Below are positions 57,487 through 64,000 of a stretch of DNA of 64,000 bases, in pieces. The DNA is from Linanthus parryae (lineage: Eukaryota > Streptophyta > Magnoliopsida > Ericales > Polemoniaceae). The position numbers were made by a program, and so were the translations under genes. Position 1 is the first letter of the stretch. Each line of letters opens with the position of its first letter. The stretch covers positions 20,867,359-20,931,358 of the forward strand of contig JALGPY010000008.1 in NCBI GenBank assembly GCA_023055425.1, written 5' to 3'. Below the pieces are notes generated by a model, which ran no database searches, was not told the DNA's origin, and worked only from the letters and a program-made list of their open reading frames with translations.

Positions 57487-60400
57487 TGCAACAACCCGCG
57501 TTATCCGGCTCGGGACGAGACCGGGAGGGCGATGCTTAATAGAATTGGCGGAGATCAAAAACAATAAAATCCACAACACATATTTATAACATTAAACAAC
57601 TATATTAAACTTTAAGTCTTACACACTTGCTGGTTACTATTACACAGTAATTACCTAACATTTCTATATCAACTAATCGTAGCGTTCATATTCTAAGTGA
57701 GTCTCGCGCCCCTTCTATTCTATAATTCCCCAGCTCCTAAACCTGCGGTGGGAAGGAAAACAAGAACCGCAGTTTTCGAAAGTCAGCAACAAATACTGAG
57801 TGAGAAACACCTTAGCATGTAAAGCAGAAAAGATGAACTATGTTGGATCACGAGTTAAATAAGATAATAGTAACAGAGTATGAATAAATATTATCAGAGT
57901 ACACAACGGTATAAATAAGTGCTAATAAGAAACATTCAGATAATCGTCAAATTTCCAATTAATTATTTCACAAGTTTCATTGACCACCCAAAACACAAGT
58001 ATAATTAACGGTTTCCCAATATAGAGTCAAAGAAGCTAGATTATTATGCACAGTACCGGAGATAGTAACGGTCAACGAAGGACCTCCCAAATAGTAACGG
58101 TCAACAGAGGACCTCCCAAATAGTAACAGTCAACAAAGGACCTCCCAAATTGTAACGGTCAACAAAGGACCTCCCATATAATAACGGTCAACAAAGGACC
58201 TCCCAAATAGTAACAGTCAACAAAGGACCTCCCAAATAGTAACGGTCAACAAAGGACCTCCCAAATAGTAACATATTTCGGTACGTGCGACATTCCACTT
58301 TACGTTATTAACGAATTATTATTTTTCGTGTAACAGTTTCAAAGATATCTTTTCCAAACGTAACCAAAATCAAGTAAAGCATGTGAACCACAAAATACAT
58401 TTTGAGACAAGACAAAAAATCATGTCACGACACGAAAGAATCTAGGCACACAAGGCTAAGCATGAAATCTCACAAGTACAGTTTGAGACAAGACATAAAA
58501 TCATGTTTTGACACGAAGGAAGCAAGACACACGAGGCTAAGCATGTAATCTCACAAGTACAGTTTGAGACAAGGCATAAAATCATGTTTTGACACGAAGG
58601 AAGCAAGGCACACGAGGCTAAGCATGTAATCTCACCTTACACCGAGATGGCGATTCAAAATCTTCACGGGTAGTTGAAGTAGCCTATGTATACGAATCAG
58701 TCGCCTACAATTGACAAGTCTCTAGTCACAATGATGCTACTTCCAAATAAACTAATGCATGGATGTTTGTCTAGGTTGGGTACTAAGTCCATACCAAATT
58801 ATCCTAATAAACCGGTTTCAAGTGGTATACTCACGTGCCGAATACAAGCTCAACATTAATATCATTCTTAAAGTCACTAATGCACATATAATGATGCTCA
58901 CATATCAAAATAAGTCCAAGAAAACATTTGGAAGTTCAAAAATTCAAATTTTCTAAAACATTTGAAACTACAATTCTGGACCCTGACTTTAGAGCCACAT
59001 ATACCATATCAAAGCATCTCTTAAAATTGTGAAATTAATGTATGATGAACCTACTTGTGTCTACTTTCAGAAACACCAAGAAAATCATGCATAGCTATTA
59101 TAAAACTCAAGTTACAAAAATAACAAAAACTGCTATGCAGAGAAGAGTTTGGCAAAAAGTTTCAACTTGACAAGGAGATTACTACAACTTGAAGAATAGC
59201 AATAAAGCTAATCTTCTCCAGAATGAATCCCCTATGTGTCTAGTTTCACCACAAGAAAGATTGGGTGCTATAAGTTACTGGAAATGAGGGTTTCAATAAA
59301 AATGAAAAGATTGGTCCAGAATTAGATTTTCAGAAAACATGCAACTTAAAATGAGCATATCTCCCTAACCAAAATAGCTATGGAGTTGATTTTTTTCTCA
59401 AAATGACCCCCTCTGAGTCTAGTTTTATAAAATGTAATATTTGAAAATTTTACAGAAACAAAAGTTGAAGTTATACTACGTTTTTGACAAACTGGTCAGA
59501 TTGTATCAACATGCAATTTTACCAAGAACACTCAAAACATGATCAAATCAATTCTATGATACATGCAACTTGAGAAACATGTTTTTATACTCAAATACAA
59601 CCAATTAGACATACAAAAAGAGATCAAACAAGAATTTTGGGGAATCGTGTGAAGAATTTGAAAGAAAACAAGTTTAAAGTCTCCAATTCATGTTCTAGAC
59701 ACACATGCATTACAATCCAAGAAATCACCAACAAGACATGATGTTAAACCAAACATGCACAAGCTATAAAAGAGATTCACATCATTGATTTGAAGAATTA
59801 AGTGAGGGATTTGAGAATTTCATGCTAAAAAGTAACAATTCAAGACCCAAAATACACATGCAAGCAAAGATCAAGTAATTTCCTATCATGAACATGAACT
59901 ACCAACATGATGAGTGAAATAGATGAATAAAAGAAGAAGTTGATGCTTACATTAGAGCCTAGAGAGCTTGAATTCTTGAAGAATACGAAGAAAAGAACTC
60001 CCCAAAGGGTAGCTATGGCCTTGGACTCAAGTTTTTCATCATTTGGAAGGTGAAAAATGAAGTTTTGGGGTTGTTTTGTGAGGGTCAAACCCCAAATCCG
60101 GGAATGGAGTTTGATGAGAGAGATGAGAGCTTCATTACGTGTTCTTGAGGAGAAAAGCATGTGAAAATTGAGAGAAATGGATAAAGAGTTATGGGGTTGA
60201 TGGAGATGTAAAAAAATAAATGATGGAGATATGTAATGAGTGTCTCTTTCATATAATTATAAAATAGGTGTTTGACTTGGTTGAATGGAGGAGGATTGAA
60301 GTACAATTTAAAGTCTCCCAATAACATAGTTGTGGTATAAATTAGAATAACAAGAAAAAGAGGGTTGACATAAAAATACTAGAAGTTGATGGTGAGTAAA

Positions 60401-60656
60401 AGATGACACAAATAAGAGGGATAAAAATGCAATTTCCAATTACCATCTAGCACATAAAAATATAAATTTTACATTAAAATAAAATTACTAAATAACTCTA
60501 AGTAAATATTATGTCTTTAAAAAAAATGAACCTTTAGAAAACTAAAGAAAACAAGTCAAGAGTAAGTTTGAAATAAAATTATCATTTTTTTTAAAGCTCA
60601 AGTATTTGTTTTACTGAAATTACAAAATAACATTTGGCGAAATACGGTGTATTACA
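57487..60656 (-). repeat. Array LTR copy 5 (mosaic)
   Basis: 3170 bp. Up to about 60150 it mostly carries the copy-3/4 variants; from about 60290 on it carries copy-1/2 variants (GAGGATTGAAG, AAAGTCTCCCAA, GAGTAAAAGATGAC). Its terminal bases (GCGAAATACGGTGTATTACA) are unique. It borders the GGGCA duplication. Confidence 0.95.
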
Positions 60657-60966
60657 GGGCAAGCCCCTTTTCACACCGAAAATGAGAGATCTGTTTCACA
60701 TGGACCGTAAAAGAACTTCCTTAATCGTTGCTGTAGCACCATACATTTTTTCTATCCCTCTGCAGCAGGACATGATGATTGGCTACCCGACTGCTCAGCC
60801 ATCTTGGGAAGAACCACCGCCTCAATCAAGTGGTGATATGGATGAAGAAAAAGAGTTTCACCCCCCTCCTACTCACGTACAAAAAATTTTGGACCTCTAC
60901 TTTCCTGATGATGAACTTCTTTCTCTTGAAAATAACTTCTACAAAGCAATCCCTAGCACCCTTTGA
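60657..60966 (+). pseudogene. Fragment of an unrecognised host gene, right of the tandem array
   Basis: The open frame starts inside the duplication and reads GKPLFTPKMRDLFHMD ..., then a Pro/Glu-rich part (PSWEEPPPQSSGDMDEE) and ends THVQKILDLYFPDDELLSL ... before TGA. Composition is protein-like, but I do not recognise the family. The matching acceptor is at 43230-43238 on the far side of the array, so the array probably separated this exon from its intron. An ATG inside (60682) could allow a short independent product. Confidence 0.35.
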
Positions 60967-62244
60967 TACCTTATGGTTTTGATAACCATCCACCCCATCA
61001 TGCACCTGTTTTTATTCCACCTCCACATACTCAGAACTTAACGGATACCCTGCCTATTCAGATGCATGCATATCAATCAATCAGTTGACATTTCCGATGA
61101 AAGTTGACCATCATCATTGTTGCGGTTACCGAAGAGTCTTCAAGAAGAGGAGCGGGTCAAAGAGGGGGGGAATCGACTCCTTCTGGGGGAGCAATCCAGC
61201 TGATCTAAAAATCAATCAGTTTGGCTTTGTAGGTTTTGCTCTGCTCAGTAGGGAGTACGGAGTCATAATTCCTAGCCAACCTTACTCATAAAACCTCTTG
61301 TTCTACTATCGCATCAGTTTACATGTATACATGGCCATGTTTGGTATGGATTGAAAAATCTGAAAATCGGCTGAAACAATTATCGTGAACAATCCAGCTA
61401 AACTAAAAATCAAAATGTGTTTGATATGAGTTGAAATTGTAGATTGTTAATTTGATCTATTAGACAAAATTTAAAGAGTCATGTTGTCAATTTCTTGAAT
61501 ACATCTACTTATAAATGAATTATGATCATGCTAATATATAAAAAAAATACATTGAAATTATTTTCATGAGATTTTCGGCCACATGATCTCCAATTTTAAA
61601 AATTCTACAATTGCACTGAGATTATCTTAATATGCAGGTTTTCAAATAATTTTTTTTTTTGTCATAACAAACAAAATTAAATTACAATGACCAATTTTAA
61701 TCGAAACTGACTAGAGTCGTGGTTCCCAAACATGCACTAAAAGGGGTTTTTTATTGTTCGCGAGGTATGGTCGATAATTTTTTTTGAACATTTGGATACC
61801 ACTCTATTATCTCTTTGTTTCTGATTTGACTTTTGTCATCGGTATTCACTTGGACACTTTGACCTGGTGATTTGGATAGCGATATAATGTAATTTTTTGA
61901 TAATATTTCATAGTGTTCTATATGAACAGTTGCACTATAACACGGCGAAAAATATGTCAAAAGATTGGCCCGTTTTGTAATCCAAATCATTCGGTCAAAG
62001 TGAACAACATACGGGTGCAAAAATCAAATTTGGAACAAAGAGAGGCAGATTTTCTATAAAATGGGCTTAAGTGTCATTTCATGAAAAGTCCCGTCCCACA
62101 TTCACCTTCGGCAACTATATCATCACTCTTCTTAATCGATTGGGATCGAGAAAAATCTCATTCGTTTCACTTGCCTCTGTTTACCTTCAATTCCCGCCCA
62201 AAACCTCGAAACCCTAGCTTCCGATCTCTGACTCCGATCTCTCA
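60967..62244. other. Intergenic DNA and promoter side of the coiled-coil gene
   Basis: AT-rich, with no domain. Inverted GCATGTTTGG-like sequences at about 61331 and 61723 hint at a MITE, but no target duplication was found. The last ~150 bases before 62245 are CT-rich (CCCTAGCTTCCGATCTCTG), as in plant 5'UTRs. Confidence 0.4.
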
Positions 62245-62781
62245 ATGGACGCCAGAGACCTCGAACGCAGAGATGCGATGAAGGCAACAGCGTCAGAGAT
62301 GAAGGTAGATGAAATCATCATGCTGCAGAAGAATATTCGCGACCGTGAGAGTCAAATAATCGCTGCAAACTCCGTGAAATACAATGTTCTGAAAGAAGAT
62401 CTGTCGCGCCAGTGCAGCGATGTCAACATGAAGATTAAGAACACCACTCAAGAACTCAAGGATCTGAAGAAACAAGTCGAAGGTCTGAAGCAGCAGATGG
62501 ATCTCCTGGACATCAAATCTTTGGAGACACAGCAAATCGTTGGCGATCTTGTGAAACAAAACGACTCAGCGTCTACGAAATTGGCCCAAGCCATCGGCGA
62601 TCTGGAGCCTTTTGAGGTGGTAGATGTTTCAACCGTGAAGGCTGTGTTAGTTTTGGGCTCTCTGTATGAGTCTCAGGAGTGGAATCGCGGACGAATTCGC
62701 ATTAGGGCATGGGTGTCTGAAGAAGCAAGAACAGAAATCAGAGCGACGGCAGCATTGTTCGAAATCATCATAATCGATTAG
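62245..62781 (+). CDS. Coiled-coil protein of unknown function
   Basis: A 178-codon frame starts at an ATG behind a CT-rich 5'UTR-like leader and ends at TAG. Residues about 20-110 are a heptad-like, strongly charged coiled coil (KNIRDRESQII ... ELKDLKKQVEGLKQQMDLLDI). The C-terminal part (VSTVKAVLVLGSLYESQEW ... ATAALFEIIIID) has no motif I know. Codon use and leader look like a real plant gene. A stop directly followed by GGTAATT (62782-62788) leaves open that the exon is spliced on, in which case the product would be longer. No signal peptide or membrane segment is visible. Confidence 0.6.
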   Translation: MDARDLERRDAMKATASEMKVDEIIMLQKNIRDRESQIIAANSVKYNVLKEDLSRQCSDVNMKIKNTTQELKDLKKQVEGLKQQMDLLDIKSLETQQIVGDLVKQNDSASTKLAQAIGDLEPFEVVDVSTVKAVLVLGSLYESQEWNRGRIRIRAWVSEEARTEIRATAALFEIIIID

Positions 62782-64000
62782 AGGTAATTCCGTTTTAGTA
62801 CTTGCATGCTATTGTTCACAAAAATGTTTGATTCATTTTTGACTGGCTTATATACTGTGCTAAAAATCTTTCAATTGTGATCCTGCATTCTTGGAGATGA
62901 TGGTGTAGTCTAAATCTTTGATATATAAGTTTCAGTTGTTCTACCTCTACAATTTTGGCATTCTGAAGTTTGGCATAAATTTCCTCATGTATAGAGTATA
63001 AACTCATAGTAAACTCAAGTATTCTTTAAATAGTCACTATTTTTGTTTTGTTTGCAACTTTTGTAAAGCCGTATCAAACAGATTGATGTCATTTGCCTAT
63101 GCATATTGTTGGTCCTGATCTGTAAGGCCTGGTACCTTTCTGTGTTACTTTCTGAAAGGGTTGAGATAGTGTAGTGACTGTAATGTCTCCTTGGCTTTTG
63201 GGTGTATCACTTCCATAATGCATAAACCCCAATTCCCTAGCAACACCTGTTTCTGGTGGTGGTGATTCTGATCCCCTACCTTCAATCATAGGAAAATCGT
63301 CATTGGGGCTCTTGGAATCCCTTCCTTGGACCATGATCTTGCCACTTTGTCTACTTCATGTCAACCTCCTTCAGATCATTAGATGATTAAGTCCCCATAA
63401 CTCTTGTCTGTTGGCATTCATGCCTTGCTGACTGTTGACAACAATGGGCAGGAACATGATCATCCTGCTCTCTGCCACTAGTCATTTGGAGGGGGTCGTC
63501 ATAGTCTCAGATGTTGGGATATGGAGAAATAGGTGAACAGTGTTCTTCAATGATGGTTTAGATAATTCATTTAGCTGGTGTTCTGGTGTTGCTCAGTCTC
63601 TGATTGGTTAACATTATCTACGTGCTCCAAAATCTTCATTGGTGAGATTTAAAGGCATCCGATCTAGATATTTCATTTTCTGGCTGTTCAGAGTCATTAG
63701 TCCTGAAACAAAAACTGCGAGGGTGTCCAATTTTCCCAAGGTCTGATGTCATAGTACATTTCTTTGTTTCGTACTACATATCAATTATCCGATAATATTA
63801 TCCGATGAATTTTGTCTGCATTGTCCATTATTGTAGAGCAAGCCCCTCTCCGTGTCTCCGTTTCAATAGCTTTTCTCACTCTCATCTTACTGAGGAGTTT
63901 TGATTGACTGTCAATGGCAGAGGCATCAAATCCTTCAGAAATTCCTTGTTTTAAAGAAAAAAGATTACTGTCTTGGTGTTTTTTGTGAGAGTACTGGAAG
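62782..64000. other. Unassigned DNA to the window end
   Basis: Short open frames occur on both strands, the longest on the minus strand at 63334-63089. None carries a motif I can name. It may be the 3' flank or an intron of the coiled-coil gene, or decayed retroelement sequence. Confidence 0.35.

Larger units (their letters stand above)
43244..60656 (-). mobile_element. Tandem array of an LTR-dominated gypsy derivative (5 LTRs, 4 internal segments)
   Basis: Five LTR copies of 3144-3183 bp alternate head-to-tail with four internal segments of 393-394 bp, a period of about 3.54-3.58 kb. On the minus strand each LTR starts TGTAATACCCCG and ends GGTTGTTGCA. Each internal segment has a primer-binding site at one end and a polypurine tract at the other. 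The outer borders carry one 5-bp duplication GGGCA (43239-43243 and 60657-60661), and no duplication separates the inner copies. The array therefore arose from a single insertion followed by unequal exchange. There is no complete gag or pol, so the element is non-autonomous. Confidence 0.95.

Noticed and set aside
61331..61735. Possible MITE with inverted GCATGTTTGG ends
   Set aside because: The inverted match is short and no target duplication could be found.
63089..63334. Minus-strand 81-codon frame as a copia integrase-RT linker
   Set aside because: The Ser/Pro-rich composition alone is not evidence, and no flanking integrase or RT motif was seen.

Overview
The window looks like nuclear DNA of a flowering plant, most likely a eudicot. 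It holds few genes, the spliced genes have GT-AG introns, and most of the sequence is transposable elements: Ty1/copia, Ty3/gypsy of the Tat lineage, MULE, hAT-like and pogo/Emigrant-like. I cannot name the species.

Layout. Positions 1-9.9 kb are old repeat-rich DNA: a decayed antisense copia element (about 345-2703), a 156-bp solo LTR (5277-5432, target duplication TAGAG), a TIR element (6037-8097) that itself carries a MULE (6370-7862, target duplication AAAATATAA), and a second copia RT scrap (8230-8545). An F-box/FBD-type gene follows (at least three exons, 9941-12909). Its second intron carries an 881-bp MULE-type element with a perfect 9-bp duplication.

From 15124 to 41988 lies one copia element (LTRs 15124-16498 and 40640-41988, target duplication AATTT) that has been invaded repeatedly. 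An hAT-like element sits at 17045-17568. A pogo/Emigrant-like element sits at 21803-22510, exactly between the RT and RNase H parts. A gypsy-type solo LTR sits at 22998-40592 (duplication GTATA). Inside that solo LTR is a young 15.4-kb Tat-lineage element at 24857-40295 (duplication CCCGT), whose two LTRs differ at only about three positions by eye.

The Tat element is the most interesting part. Gag, protease and pol run on the minus strand. On the opposite strand, between pol and the 3' LTR, is a six-exon gene (26164-30446) for a plant-mobile-domain (PMD, MAIN-like) protein with a C-terminal coiled coil. All five introns have GT-AG ends and the joined reading frame is open for about 1297 codons. 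The two transcription units converge on a spacer holding about twenty copies of a ~54-bp minisatellite. The introns are invisible to the splicing machinery in the gag-pol RNA, which could explain how an intron-bearing cargo gene survives retrotransposition.

From 43244 to 60656 lies a head-to-tail array of five 3.14-3.18-kb LTRs alternating with four ~394-bp internal segments. The whole array is flanked by a single 5-bp duplication, GGGCA. This is best explained as one insertion of an LTR-dominated non-autonomous gypsy derivative that grew in place by unequal recombination. It separates pieces of an unrecognised host gene (about 42.3-43.2 kb and 60.66-60.97 kb). The window ends with a short coiled-coil gene (62245-62781) and unassigned DNA.
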